Counted from the stretch's first letter, positions 35,029-44,292 are shown. The stretch is 64,000 nt of DNA from Mucilaginibacter sp. OK283 (GCF_900110415.1 NZ_FODR01000001.1:682001-746000), one strand, 5' to 3'. Translations and numbers: made by a program. Notes: a model not told the origin generated them from the letters alone.

Positions 35029-36953
35029 CTGGAAGTTAAAGCGTTGATCTTTTTAATATTTAATGGTTTTTCGTTTAGCTTGTTGTTAATAAATGCGATG
35101 TTGTATTTATCGATAACAGTAAGCGAATCATCAACATTTGCATTCTTTGTTGTATCGGCCGACTGGAAACGATACTCAAAAACATCACTCCATTCTTTAG
35201 CTTTAAACCTGTATTTATAAGAAGCGTAGATCTCATTTTTCATATACTTTAGCATTTCCTTAGTGAGGTGATCTACCGTTTTGGTTTTTCTGTCCGGATA
35301 TACTCCAAAACCCAAAGTGTAACAAGCCTGTAAGTATGAATCGTCAAGCTTTACATATTGTGTAGGGAATACCCTTTTTGATTCCAACGCTACAAATTTG
35401 CCCCCCTTTACTTGCAGGTAATGATACAATCTGCCCTCGTCAATACTGACGGCCTCACCTTGTAATCTCACCCCGATATCAGATGTTGTTTTAAACTCAA
35501 ACAATGAATCGTTAAGTGCTTTAATCGAGTATTCGCGGCAATCGCCGGTCAGGTTGCCGGTACTTTCCTCTTCTCCTAAGCTTAAATCCGCATTAAAGCC
35601 CAATATTTGGTTGCGCTTTTTATCAACTACAAGCACATTTTTACTTCGGTAAAGCCCTCCGCGACCGCCTAAGTAGTCATTGGCAATAGTATAATAAACG
35701 CTTTGGAACCAATTATCAGCACTTTCTTCTTTACCTGCACCATCAAATGAAACGGCTATCGACCCGCTGCCATCCTGCATTTCCTCAGATTCGGTTCCTG
35801 ATAATTTTCGTAGCGGGTTAGGAAAATCTATAAACCGGGGCAACAGCTGCAGGTTGGCAAGATAGGATGGCGATATAATGATCGAGGTTGACCAATCCCG
35901 CGAATTGTACTCCATAATATTTTTTGAGCTCTTTTCTGATAATTCATAGGATTCGCCAAAAGTTTTAATTTGAGTTATCGCGTCGGCAATTTTAAAATCC
36001 GTTATCTTATCAGATATCGAGGTATCCCCCTTCAGATAGAAGAAGCCTTCGCCGTTTTTCAATACTGCTAAATTCTCACCGGTTTTTAACGGATAAATAT
36101 CGTCGTAATCAGCATCAGCAATTAATTTACCATCAATGTTATACAGACCTTTTTTACCACCTTTTTCAACTTCAATTAAACCATCTACAGTGCCACCAAC
36201 ATTGTGTATCAAATCATATTCAACCGGGATTATCTCTTTAAGGTCAGGATTTAGAAGTCCCATTTTAAACTCGTCGTGTTTTGTTTTATATGGATTTGGG
36301 TTATAGAAATCAACCGGGAATTTACCTTTTACTACGTAAAAGAATGTTTTGCTATTAACATGATCAAACCATATTACACTATCGTACTTCGTTTTTAACT
36401 TTTCGGCCGTTTTAAATGCGGCAAGTGTAATAGCACTATAAATATCTTTTTCGGGCGTAATTTTGTTATATACTTTTGCCTGGTAGGTCACATAATCCTT
36501 CACAAAGCCAAGCGCATTTACCTGGGTTATTTTGTAGTTTTTGTCATCCATTTTATGGATGGTAAACGTTAAGGTCGATTTTTCTTCCGGCAGATTAGCA
36601 TTCTTAAAAGTGGCAGCTATCGTTGCAGTAGCAAACTCGGGATTTGTCAATTTTATCAGGGCATCTTCGGTATTTAAACTCACCGTAAAAATGGGCTTCT
36701 TCTTACCGCCGGTATTGGTTTTATTGGTAAGTACGCTTAACAATACCCTTACCAGTTTACTTTTTTGATTGTCTTCAAAATAAGCGCTGGCCGAATCAAT
36801 GTTGCCGGCTTTTATTTGCGCGTTAAAAGCATTCAAAAACTGCGTTATTTCGCCCTTCTCGGGTTTGCTCAGGTATTTGCCCCGGATAAATAAAAAGCTG
36901 CAAATCAGCAGCACAACAATCGCAATTATGATCAGAATAGGTTTGGTTTTCAT
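35025..36953 (-). CDS. Membrane-anchored protein with WG-like repeats and a C-terminal YARHG domain
   Basis: An N-terminal anchor (residues 5-24) is followed by a roughly 140-residue region resembling a DUF4878/NTF2-like fold, then WG-like repeats (EIIPVEYDLIHNVGG, KKGLYNIDGKLIADADYDDIYPL at about 235-290). The C-terminus carries LTKEMLKYMKNEIYASYKY (about 564-582), matching the YARHG pattern of an extracellular domain of unknown role. The 642 residues probably face the periplasm. Four bases overlap with the DUF2306 gene, so the two are coupled. Confidence 0.7.
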   Translation of the reverse strand: MKTKPILIIIAIVVLLICSFLFIRGKYLSKPEKGEITQFLNAFNAQIKAGNIDSASAYFEDNQKSKLVRVLLSVLTNKTNTGGKKKPIFTVSLNTEDALIKLTNPEFATATIAATFKNANLPEEKSTLTFTIHKMDDKNYKITQVNALGFVKDYVTYQAKVYNKITPEKDIYSAITLAAFKTAEKLKTKYDSVIWFDHVNSKTFFYVVKGKFPVDFYNPNPYKTKHDEFKMGLLNPDLKEIIPVEYDLIHNVGGTVDGLIEVEKGGKKGLYNIDGKLIADADYDDIYPLKTGENLAVLKNGEGFFYLKGDTSISDKITDFKIADAITQIKTFGESYELSEKSSKNIMEYNSRDWSTSIIISPSYLANLQLLPRFIDFPNPLRKLSGTESEEMQDGSGSIAVSFDGAGKEESADNWFQSVYYTIANDYLGGRGGLYRSKNVLVVDKKRNQILGFNADLSLGEEESTGNLTGDCREYSIKALNDSLFEFKTTSDIGVRLQGEAVSIDEGRLYHYLQVKGGKFVALESKRVFPTQYVKLDDSYLQACYTLGFGVYPDRKTKTVDHLTKEMLKYMKNEIYASYKYRFKAKEWSDVFEYRFQSADTTKNANVDDSLTVIDKYNIAFINNKLNEKPLNIKKINALTSR

Positions 36954-37055
36954 GATACCAATATAGATATTTTAATCTGATGCCAAAATATTTGTTAACC
37001 GGGCAGATTTAACTACGGAAGGCCCTTTTAGATAATGTTAAACTAAACTATCAAT

Positions 37056-37078
37056 AAAATCTATAGAGTATAGATTTT
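37056..37078. promoter_or_regulatory. Palindromic operator candidate upstream of ahpC
   Basis: Ten-base arms AAAATCTATA (37056-37065) and TATAGATTTT (37069-37078) surround a 3-base centre. It sits 29 bases upstream of a candidate -7 box and 62 bases before the ahpC start. A/T-rich palindromes of this type are used by PerR/Fur-like and other peroxide regulators; which one binds here is not known. Confidence 0.55.
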
Positions 37079-37106
37079 TAGAATGGAAGGCTGACTTTTA
37101 AATCAG

Positions 37107-37114
37107 TATATTTG
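37107..37114 (+). promoter_or_regulatory. Candidate -7 promoter box of ahpC
   Basis: TATATTTG matches TAnnTTTG and is followed by C, 26 bases before the ahpC start. Confidence 0.55.
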
Positions 37115-37139
37115 CATAAATAATAATAAAAAGACACTT

Positions 37140-37685
37140 ATGTTAACGATAGGACAAAAATTCCCCCAGTTTTCTAAAACGGCCGTAGTTAGCCTTGAAA
37201 AAGGTAAAGAGTTTGAAACACTTACTTCTGAGTATTTGGTGAATGATGATAACGTTTGGACAGTAATGTTCTGGTGGCCAAAAGATTTCACTTTTGTATG
37301 CCCAACTGAAATTGCTGAGTTCAATAAAAACTATGGCGAGTTCCGCGACCGCGAAACCCGTTTAATTGGTGCTTCTACCGATTCGGAATTTGTACACGCT
37401 GCCTGGAGACGCGATCATGACGACCTGCGCGATTTGAAATTCCCGATGCTTGCCGATACTTCAAAATCATTGGCCGAAGACTTGGGCATATTAGAGCCAA
37501 CCGAAAAAATCGCTTACCGTGCTACCTTCATCATCGATCCTACCGGCATTATCCGTTGGGTATCTGTTAACGATTTAAGCGTAGGCCGTAACGTTAAAGA
37601 AGTTTTACGTGTACTGGATGGTTTACAAACCGACGAACTTTGCCCATGCAACTGGGAAAAAGGCCAGGAAACACTTACCGTTTAA
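37140..37685 (+). CDS. ahpC: Peroxiredoxin, AhpC type
   Basis: This is a thiol peroxidase reducing H2O2 and alkyl hydroperoxides. The peroxidatic cysteine is C54 in DFTFVCPTE. The C-terminal CPCNWEKG holds the likely resolving cysteines (C168 and C170), an arrangement like the actinobacterial AhpC that is reduced by AhpD. The 181-residue length fits. No ahpF is present; an AhpD-like gene follows 380 bases downstream, which supports an AhpC-AhpD couple. Confidence 0.92.
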   Translation: MLTIGQKFPQFSKTAVVSLEKGKEFETLTSEYLVNDDNVWTVMFWWPKDFTFVCPTEIAEFNKNYGEFRDRETRLIGASTDSEFVHAAWRRDHDDLRDLKFPMLADTSKSLAEDLGILEPTEKIAYRATFIIDPTGIIRWVSVNDLSVGRNVKEVLRVLDGLQTDELCPCNWEKGQETLTV

Positions 37686-37704
37686 TTCCCCCTACAACAT
37701 ATGT

Positions 37705-37739
37705 TCCCCGTACAGTTAATTATTGTGCGGGGATTTTTT
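37705..37739 (+). terminator. Terminator after ahpC
   Basis: Ten-base arms (37705-37714 and 37724-37733) contain one G-T pair and are followed by 6 T, 20 bases after the stop. Confidence 0.8.
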
Positions 37740-37800
37740 ATAAGTTGATTATTGGTGACAACACCAACGATGGGCGGTTGAAATCACACACAATAAAAAA

Positions 37801-37988
37801 CTGTCATGCTGAGGTACGAAGCATCTGTTCGCGAACTTTACTATCGGTCTTGCATAGCTGATAGATCCTTCGTACCTCAGGATGACAGGAAAATTGGATA
37901 GGTTAAAGGTAGTAAGAAACGTCTGCTGGAACCATGCGAATGCAAAATGCATGGCAGACAATAGATGCTTCGTGCCTCAGCATGACAG
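37801..37988. repeat. REP-like palindrome (GTCATGCTGAGG type) plus an extra half copy
   Basis: Arms 37801-37826 and 37863-37888 pair over 26 bases with two mismatches. A further half copy lies at 37963-37988. The arm core GAGGTACGAAGCA is shared with the palindromes at 10130 and 12681, so these belong to one superfamily. It separates ahpC and ahpD. Confidence 0.85.
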
Positions 37989-38062
37989 TGGAGAACAAGC
38001 CCTTAAAAATTAATATCAAAATGGTATCAAAGCCTTCTCTTTAAGCATAAAAACAAAACACC

Positions 38063-38647
38063 ATGAACGAAAGTACCGAAGTGATCCAGGAAATACTGGA
38101 AAGTATTGGATTAGATAAAGATTACCGTACCACCAGCCTTACACTGTTAGAAAAAGGTGAATCGCGCTATTTACGCGATTTGAAGCTGAATTTTACAAGC
38201 ACGCTTACATCGGCTCATTTAACCGCCAAGGAATGTGCCCTGTTGGGTTTAAGCATCGCGGTTAATAACAACAACACGCCGCTTACCAATTACTTTACCA
38301 AATACGCCGAAATACAGGAAGCTACCGCTGCCGAAATTGGCGAGGCTGTGGGCTGCGCATCGTTGCTGGCCTCAAATAATGTATTTTACAGGTTTAGGCA
38401 TTTTACGCAAAAAGAAAAATATACCCAGATTCCAGCACGCATCCGCATGCAGCTGATGATGAAGCCTGTTACCGGGAAAGAGTTTTTTGAGTTGATGAGC
38501 CTGGCGGTTTCGGCTGTAAATGGCTGCGAAATGTGCGTAAACGCCCATGAAGATTCGCTGATAAAATTAGCAACTACCGAGGAGCGCATTTTTGATGCTG
38601 TACGTATAGCATCGTTGGTTACCGCTACCGGCAAGGTTATTTTTTAG
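38063..38647 (+). CDS. AhpD-like carboxymuconolactone decarboxylase family protein
   Basis: The 194-residue protein has the AhpD redox motif C155-E-M-C158 with the following H162 (CEMCVNAHED), used to reduce AhpC. The surrounding all-helical CMD domain (about 90-170) fits. It is downstream of ahpC on the same strand but past a terminator and a repeat, so it may be transcribed partly independently. It is the probable electron donor for the AhpC at 37140. Confidence 0.88.
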   Translation: MNESTEVIQEILESIGLDKDYRTTSLTLLEKGESRYLRDLKLNFTSTLTSAHLTAKECALLGLSIAVNNNNTPLTNYFTKYAEIQEATAAEIGEAVGCASLLASNNVFYRFRHFTQKEKYTQIPARIRMQLMMKPVTGKEFFELMSLAVSAVNGCEMCVNAHEDSLIKLATTEERIFDAVRIASLVTATGKVIF

Positions 38648-38669
38648 CCATCAACAATATATGAGCATA

Positions 38670-38705
38670 AAAAAAGCATGAGATTTAAAAATTTCATGCT
38701 TTTTT
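38670..38705 (+). terminator. Terminator after ahpD
   Basis: Perfect 12-base arms (38670-38681 and 38694-38705) end in a T run, 22 bases after the stop. Confidence 0.85.
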
Positions 38706-38868
38706 CATAAATAACAGTTTATTACTTAATAAAATTTGCGTTTGTTAATTAAAAACTTCTAAATTTATGCCTAAGATTAAACAAACCTCGATTACACTTA
38801 TTTTTTATTGAAAATCAATTGTATCTCGGGGAGAGTTATTAAATTTTAATTGTTAATTTTTTTTGGGG

Positions 38869-38900
38869 AAAGCCGTTCCAGGTAATAGTGGAACGGCTTT
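38869..38900. terminator. Stem-loop at the 3' end of the efflux operon
   Basis: Perfect 12-base arms (38869-38880 and 38889-38900) surround an 8-base loop, 12 bases beyond the emrB stop on the minus strand. It lacks a strong minus-strand T tract, so termination is only likely. Confidence 0.55.
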
Positions 38901-38912
38901 TATCGTATCAGA

Positions 38913-40463
38913 TTAATGCGCGTCTACCGGCATTTTGGCGTTTGATTTCTTGAATGGCTGCAGATATAGCAACGGGATTGAAAATAACATTACCAGGCCC
39001 GATATCCAGTAAGCATCGTCATAAGTTAATAACAGCACCTGTTTGGTTAAAGCACCTTCAATAGCGCCGTATGCCATCCGGGTAGCATCAATTAACGAGT
39101 GCCCTTTGGCCATGAAGGCATGTATCGAGTTATTAACCCTGTCAATGAGCGCGGGGTTGGTTGCTGTAATATTTGTTAACAGGTTGTTACGGTGTACGCC
39201 CTGGCGTATGTGAATAACAGTAGTTAGCGTAGCAATACCAAATGAACCGCCAAGCTGGCGCATCATATTGTTTAAGCCCGTTCCCTGCCCCACTTCGGGC
39301 CCTTTCAGGTCGGCAATGGCCAGGGTAGTTAAGGGCACAAATAACAAGGCCATGCCTACGCCACGTATCATTAACGGTAAAAAGAAATTGTGGGTACCCA
39401 TAGCCAGGGTAGAGTTGCTGAGCATAGTGGTAAACACAAAAAACAAGAACATGCCGGCGGTAGCCATAAACTGGGCCGGGATACCTTTATTAAGCATTTT
39501 ACCTATAAAAGGCATCATTACAATGGTACATAACCCGCCGGGAAACAAAATTTCGCCGGTTTGCTGCGCGTCAAACCCCAATAAATTCTGGCAAAATACC
39601 GGGAACACAAACACCGAGCCGTACAATCCAAAACCCAGTACGAACGAGGTGAACATACCTACTGCAAAACTGCGGTGCCGCAATATGGAAAAGTTAACAA
39701 TAGGGTAATCGATGCTCATTTCGCGCCATATAAAAAGTATTAAACCTAAAATGGCGCTTATGGTTAACACCGTTATATAAGGTGTGGCAAACCAATCTTC
39801 CGATTCGCCTTTTTCCAATATAGTTTGCAGGCTGCCTACGGCCACCGCCAGCAAGGCAATGCCCCACCAGTCTATCGGTTTTCCTTTTGCTTCCTTTGGC
39901 GTTTCCCTAACATAGGTATAGGCTAAAAAAGCGGCCATTGCGCCTACAGGTATATTTACATAAAATATCCAGCGCCAGTTCATGTGCTCGGTAATATAAC
40001 CGCCAATAGTTGGCCCTACGGTTGGGCCTACTACCGCACCTAAGCCAAAAAGGGCTGTAGCGGTGCCAATTTGTTCGCGGGGCCAGGTTTCTATCAAAAT
40101 AGCCTGTGATGTTGATATTAAACCACCACCTGCCAAACCCTGCAAAATACGAAACAGCACAAGCTCGTTAAGGCTGGTTGCATTACCGCATAAAAATGAC
40201 GCTATGGTAAATACAATTATCGACGTAATAAAGTAGTTTTTTCGTCCGAATTTGCTGCCCAGCCAGCCCGACATGGGCAGTATAATTACGTTTGCCACGG
40301 CATACCCGGTAACCACCCAGGCCACATCCTCGAGGGTTGCGCCAAGGTTACCTTGTATTTTGGGCAGCGAAACGTTCACAATAGTGGTATCAATCAGCTC
40401 CAATAATGAGGCTGTGATCACAGTTATCGTGATGATCCATTTTCTAAAGCCTGTTTCAGCCAT
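38913..40463 (-). CDS. emrB: EmrB/QacA-type MFS efflux transporter (DHA2)
   Basis: This is a 14-span proton-driven drug exporter of the inner membrane. The 516 residues have LIDTTIVNVSLPKIQGNLG (DHA2 motif D1), SGWLGSKFGRKNYF (motif A) and GAVVGPTVGPTIGGYI (motif C). It is the last gene of a tetR-tolC-emrA-emrB operon, 7 bases after emrA, and would form a tripartite pump with the two preceding products. The drug range is unknown. Confidence 0.92.
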   Translation of the reverse strand: MAETGFRKWIITITVITASLLELIDTTIVNVSLPKIQGNLGATLEDVAWVVTGYAVANVIILPMSGWLGSKFGRKNYFITSIIVFTIASFLCGNATSLNELVLFRILQGLAGGGLISTSQAILIETWPREQIGTATALFGLGAVVGPTVGPTIGGYITEHMNWRWIFYVNIPVGAMAAFLAYTYVRETPKEAKGKPIDWWGIALLAVAVGSLQTILEKGESEDWFATPYITVLTISAILGLILFIWREMSIDYPIVNFSILRHRSFAVGMFTSFVLGFGLYGSVFVFPVFCQNLLGFDAQQTGEILFPGGLCTIVMMPFIGKMLNKGIPAQFMATAGMFLFFVFTTMLSNSTLAMGTHNFFLPLMIRGVGMALLFVPLTTLAIADLKGPEVGQGTGLNNMMRQLGGSFGIATLTTVIHIRQGVHRNNLLTNITATNPALIDRVNNSIHAFMAKGHSLIDATRMAYGAIEGALTKQVLLLTYDDAYWISGLVMLFSIPLLYLQPFKKSNAKMPVDAH

Positions 40464-40470
40464 TGTGTTA

Positions 40471-41529
40471 TTATTTAATTACAGAAACACTTACACTCAT
40501 CCCAGGGCGTAATTTATCCATAGTTGCCTTGTCGGCGGTTATTTTAATTTTAACGGGTACGCGTTGTACAACCTTTACAAAGTTACCGGTGGCATTATCA
40601 GGGGGCAATAATGAAAACTTGGCGCCTGTTGCCGGCGAAAAATTGTAAACCTCGCCCTCAATTTTTAAATCAGGGTAAGCATCAACCTCAACTTCAACTT
40701 TTTGTCCGTTTTTCATGTCGGTAAGCTGTGTTTCTTTAAAGTTGGCAGTTATAAATAAACTGTTATCATTTACAATGCTAAACAATGTTTGCCCCGCCTG
40801 TACCAACTGACCCAACTGTACGCTCTTTTTAGCGGCTAACCCGCTTGATGGCGCCTTGATAGTGGTATAGCTTAGTTGCAGCTTTGCATAATCAATATCA
40901 ACCTGTTTCTGGGTTACACCGGTGTTGGTAACTTTTAACTGGCTGCGGGTGGTGCCAATTTGCTCAACCGCTGCTTTGTATTGGTCTTGAGATGCCCTAA
41001 GGTTAGCTTTTGCCACATCCAGATCGGCCTTGGCCTGGTCAAATTGTTGCTGTGTTACCGATCCATCCTTTATCAGGTTGGCATAACGTGCATAATCTTT
41101 CTGCACTTTATCTAAACGGGCCGCATTTGATTCAACCTGCGCCCTTGCACTTGACGAATTTGCCTGCGTAGCATAAATCTGCGATTGGTTAACATTGATG
41201 CCCGCACTTGCGCCAACCTGTGCTGCCTGTGCCTGCTCTAATTTTATTTTGTAATCGTGGTCGTCTATTTTTACCAAAGTTTGGCCAGCTGTAACGTGGC
41301 TGTTTTCTTCAAAATAAATAGAATCAACGTATCCGCCTACGCGGGCTACTACCGGGCTTATATCGCCATCAATCTGGGCGTCATCTGTATCGATGTGTTT
41401 GCCGTAGTATATGTATTCTTTGATACCGAAAATGATACCACCAACAAGCAATACACCTAATATGATAGGGATAACTTTATTTGGTTTCTTTTTTGGTTCC
41501 TGTTCCTGAGTTTCTTGTGCCTGTGCCAT
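40471..41529 (-). CDS. emrA: HlyD-family membrane fusion protein of the EmrA type
   Basis: The 352-residue periplasmic adaptor is anchored by one N-terminal helix (residues 18-36). It contains the lipoyl-like half-motifs (GYVDSIYFEENSHVTAGQTLVKID, split around residues 68-92; IKAPSSGLAAKKSVQLGQLV later) flanking a long coiled coil of about residues 95-190. It links the EmrB-like transporter to the TolC-like channel. It starts 20 bases after the tolC stop. Confidence 0.92.
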   Translation of the reverse strand: MAQAQETQEQEPKKKPNKVIPIILGVLLVGGIIFGIKEYIYYGKHIDTDDAQIDGDISPVVARVGGYVDSIYFEENSHVTAGQTLVKIDDHDYKIKLEQAQAAQVGASAGINVNQSQIYATQANSSSARAQVESNAARLDKVQKDYARYANLIKDGSVTQQQFDQAKADLDVAKANLRASQDQYKAAVEQIGTTRSQLKVTNTGVTQKQVDIDYAKLQLSYTTIKAPSSGLAAKKSVQLGQLVQAGQTLFSIVNDNSLFITANFKETQLTDMKNGQKVEVEVDAYPDLKIEGEVYNFSPATGAKFSLLPPDNATGNFVKVVQRVPVKIKITADKATMDKLRPGMSVSVSVIK

Positions 41530-41549
41530 CTTATTATCTGGTTTAAGTA

Positions 41550-42929
41550 TTATTTGTTGTTAATTTTTCCTGTTGATTTTAGTAAAGTATAGTAAGCCAG
41601 GCCTGCATCGGCTTTAGCTAACTCCAGGTTTATCTGTGCCTGGTAAAGCAATGTTTCGGCATCGGCCCTATCGGTAGCTGATGCTATATTACTTTTGTAT
41701 TTTGATTCGAGGATCTTATTATTTTCGCCCGCTTGCTCAATCGAAGTTTGTAAAAGCTTAATTTTATCCAAAGCCATTGTCCAGTTTTGGTAATTCTGGT
41801 TCACTTCGTTTTTAATGCGGTCAACCGTAATGCTTTTGTTTATGGTTACCTGCTCGCGCTGAATTTTAGCCTCGGTAACCTTGTTTTTGTTTGTCCACAG
41901 GTTGCCAAAGTTCCAGGAAAGGGTTAAGCCAACTGATATTGGAGTAATAAACTGCCCGCTTTTAGGAATCGGGTTCGAGTTTACATCCACATAATAGGCG
42001 CTTCCTGATGCCGCTAAAGTTGGCAATGTGTTGGCCTTTATGTTTTTGATGCTGGTTTCGGCAACTTTGCCATGTAAATCTGCCTGCTGCAATTCAACAC
42101 GGCTTGCATAAGCCGAATCAAGGTAGTTGCTTAAAGGAGCAACAGGCCTGTCAGCCTCGGTTATCTGATCTATATTAAGCTGGGTACCTTCGGGCAAGCC
42201 TAACAAAACATTCAGGCTATAGTTGATGATACGGCGATTGGTTTCCAGGTCGATGCCATTCAGCTCGACATTTGAGCGTTGCAGCTGAAACCGTAACACA
42301 TCATTTTTGGTAACCAAACCCTGCTCAAAAAACCTTTGCGATTGTTTGATCTGAGCATCAATAGTAGTTAAATTTTGCGCTACTACTTTTTTGCTTTGCA
42401 ATACTTTATATAGGTTATAGTATGAGTTGATGATATCGTAGGTGATCTGGTCTTTATCATTAACCACATCCAAACGGGCAACCTGTGTAAGTAAATCTGT
42501 CGATTCGCGGGCATATTTGTATTTGCCACCGGCATAAAGCACTTCGCTTAACGATAGTATGCCTAAGTAAGCATCGGCCCTGTTGGGTAAATTAAAGCTG
42601 CTTTCGCCAAGCGAAAGCTTATTGGCAGGTATTTCGGCATGGTTGTAACCGTAGCTCACTTTACCGGTTGGCAAAGCCTGGTCTTTAGCCTGGTTGTATT
42701 GCGATACCGCCTGGTCAATTTTGGCCTGCGATAATTTTAATACCTTGCTGTTATCAAGGCCCAGCTTAATGGCCTCGTCTAAAGTGATGGTGCGGTCCTG
42801 GGCAGCAGCTGTTCCTGCAAGCAGCAAACCTGATACCGCGAAGGCGGTACCATACCTCCAAAACGCGCTAACTGTATGTTTCAACAGTTTAAGGTGGTTG
42901 GTTTTATTATTTTGAGTTGTCATGTTCAT
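41550..42929 (-). CDS. TolC-family outer membrane efflux protein
   Basis: A 459-residue outer-membrane channel precursor: the signal peptide extends to about residue 44 (AGTAAAQ) after a long basic N-terminus, so a later Met may be the true start. Two repeats of long helices around strands are visible, for example TLDEAIKLGLDNSKVLKLSQAKIDQA and its later counterpart. The start overlaps the tetR gene by 23 bases. Together with emrA and emrB it completes the pump. Confidence 0.9.
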   Translation of the reverse strand: MNMTTQNNKTNHLKLLKHTVSAFWRYGTAFAVSGLLLAGTAAAQDRTITLDEAIKLGLDNSKVLKLSQAKIDQAVSQYNQAKDQALPTGKVSYGYNHAEIPANKLSLGESSFNLPNRADAYLGILSLSEVLYAGGKYKYARESTDLLTQVARLDVVNDKDQITYDIINSYYNLYKVLQSKKVVAQNLTTIDAQIKQSQRFFEQGLVTKNDVLRFQLQRSNVELNGIDLETNRRIINYSLNVLLGLPEGTQLNIDQITEADRPVAPLSNYLDSAYASRVELQQADLHGKVAETSIKNIKANTLPTLAASGSAYYVDVNSNPIPKSGQFITPISVGLTLSWNFGNLWTNKNKVTEAKIQREQVTINKSITVDRIKNEVNQNYQNWTMALDKIKLLQTSIEQAGENNKILESKYKSNIASATDRADAETLLYQAQINLELAKADAGLAYYTLLKSTGKINNK

Positions 42930-43554
42930 TTACTAAATAAGCTTTTAAAAGTCTTTTCATATATGCTTTAATCCTGGGCTTCAGCTCTTCTTCCATAAAT
43001 TTTTCATCGCGAACATCATGGCCTAATATCAGGGATGATAACTGCGGCATATTGATGACGTAATTTTTGGTGCCGAATATGGTTGCTATCACCATGGGAA
43101 CATCAATGTCTTTATAAAAACTGCCATTATTAACGCCCTCTTCAATTATCTTCCTGATCTCGACAACATTTACCATCAATATTTCGATGATCTTATCGGT
43201 AAGCCCCCAGCGTTTGTTCATCGATATTTCGCGGCTGATGAGCTTTTGAAAGCAGTTGTTCACAATAATGCGCTCTACGTAATTGTCAATACATTTATCA
43301 AGCTTGCACCACGCGGTCATGCTGTCGTCATTACCTATATTTTGAAGCAGTGTGCGGAACGACGAGATCTTACGCTCAAAGATTGCCAGGAAAAGACCTT
43401 CCTTTGAACCGAAATAGTAATTGAGCATAGCCATATTCACACCGGCCTCGCCCGAAATTGTCCGGGTAGAAGCTCCATCAAATCCATAGTCGGCAAACAC
43501 GCGTTCGGCGACGTCAAGAATGTGGTCTTTTTTGTCTATTTTATCTTTGTCCAT
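42907..43554 (-). CDS. TetR-family transcriptional regulator of the efflux operon
   Basis: The 215-residue protein has an N-terminal TetR helix-turn-helix: ILDVAERVFADYGFDGASTRTISGEAGVNMAMLNYYFGSK region (residues 12-51). The C-terminal ligand domain is CecR-like. As first gene of the operon, 20 bases from two palindromic operator boxes, it most likely represses itself and the pump genes until an inducing compound binds. Confidence 0.92.
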   Translation of the reverse strand: MDKDKIDKKDHILDVAERVFADYGFDGASTRTISGEAGVNMAMLNYYFGSKEGLFLAIFERKISSFRTLLQNIGNDDSMTAWCKLDKCIDNYVERIIVNNCFQKLISREISMNKRWGLTDKIIEILMVNVVEIRKIIEEGVNNGSFYKDIDVPMVIATIFGTKNYVINMPQLSSLILGHDVRDEKFMEEELKPRIKAYMKRLLKAYLVNEHDNSK

Positions 43555-43573
43555 TGTTTTAACGGCACAAAAT

Positions 43574-43632
43574 TAATCAAACGATTGATTAGTCAAAGAA
43601 GGTTAGGGCTAAATCGTTAATCGATTGATTAA
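43574..43632 (-). promoter_or_regulatory. Two TetR operator palindromes upstream of the efflux operon
   Basis: Box 1 is TAATCAAACGATTGATTA (43574-43591, 16 of 18 positions palindromic). Box 2 is TTAATCGATTGATTAA (43617-43632, 14 of 16). Their centres are 42 bases apart, four helical turns. Box 1 ends 20 bases before the tetR start, so binding would block transcription. Confidence 0.75.
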
Positions 43633-44008
43633 TGATTACTATTGAATGACAAAATTGTTTTCAACCAGTTAATTTTTTTTAAACTGGTAGTTTATGTATT
43701 AAGGCTGTTTTTAGCAATCCTAAATACAGTTATGAATAAACGCCCCGGAGATATAGTGATAGAAGGATAGCCCTATGGGGCAAAAGATACATTTGATCAT
43801 TTTGTTCTACAACCTGGTAGCCTCTGCGGGGGGCCTAATATCTGCTAAACAAAGGTGCAATGCCTCGTAGACGCTACCAAGTTGCAGCAATATTTATCAA
43901 GAATTCTTGTATGCCATTAAGGGCCACCTATCTCAGTATTAAAAGCTATGGAAAAAGCTTAAGGGAGATCGCCTCTCGGGGTGGATACTATGTATTTATG
44001 TTTTGGAA
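43633..44008. other. Intergenic region with a degenerate palindrome
   Basis: No gene is seen. A 12-base inverted repeat with one mismatch (43809-43820 and 43872-43883, CAACCTGGTAGC type) marks a degenerate repeat element. The promoter-proximal side belongs to the tetR operon. Confidence 0.5.
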
Positions 44009-44205
44009 AAACCCCAGCGGGGTTTAATGTCGGTAGAAATAGATCAAAAATATCTTCCCGTGCCGTAGGTACGTCACTATTGAACTTTTCAAGTCAAATG
44101 AGCATTGATAAATGAATAGCCAAACTGGGCGGTTAGTTCCGTACCTACGGCACGAAAAAAAGGGGGGCTTAATTATTCTACCGACATTTCACTCCTAACG
44201 GAGTG
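44009..44205. repeat. Nested palindromic element
   Basis: About 197 bp with four levels of symmetry. Hairpin AAACCCC/GGGGTTT (44009-44025) is at one end and hairpin CACTCC/GGAGTG (44190-44205) at the other. Between them AATGTCGGTAGAA (44026-44038) pairs with 44175-44188, and inside that a perfect 15-base pair lies at 44059-44073 and 44140-44154. It has no open frame. It looks like a non-autonomous repeat unit located just after a minus-strand gene. Confidence 0.8.
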
Positions 44206-44292
44206 GCTTTTCAAAATTACTATCTCGTATAAAGATGCACACACACACAGTAACTTGGGGGCAAATTTCAAATTTAGGTAGCTTAAGGCTGT

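Noticed and set aside
38706..38868. A possible small RNA between ahpD and emrB
   Set aside because: Only an A/T-rich spacer between two hairpins; no convincing promoter box or conserved structure could be seen by eye.
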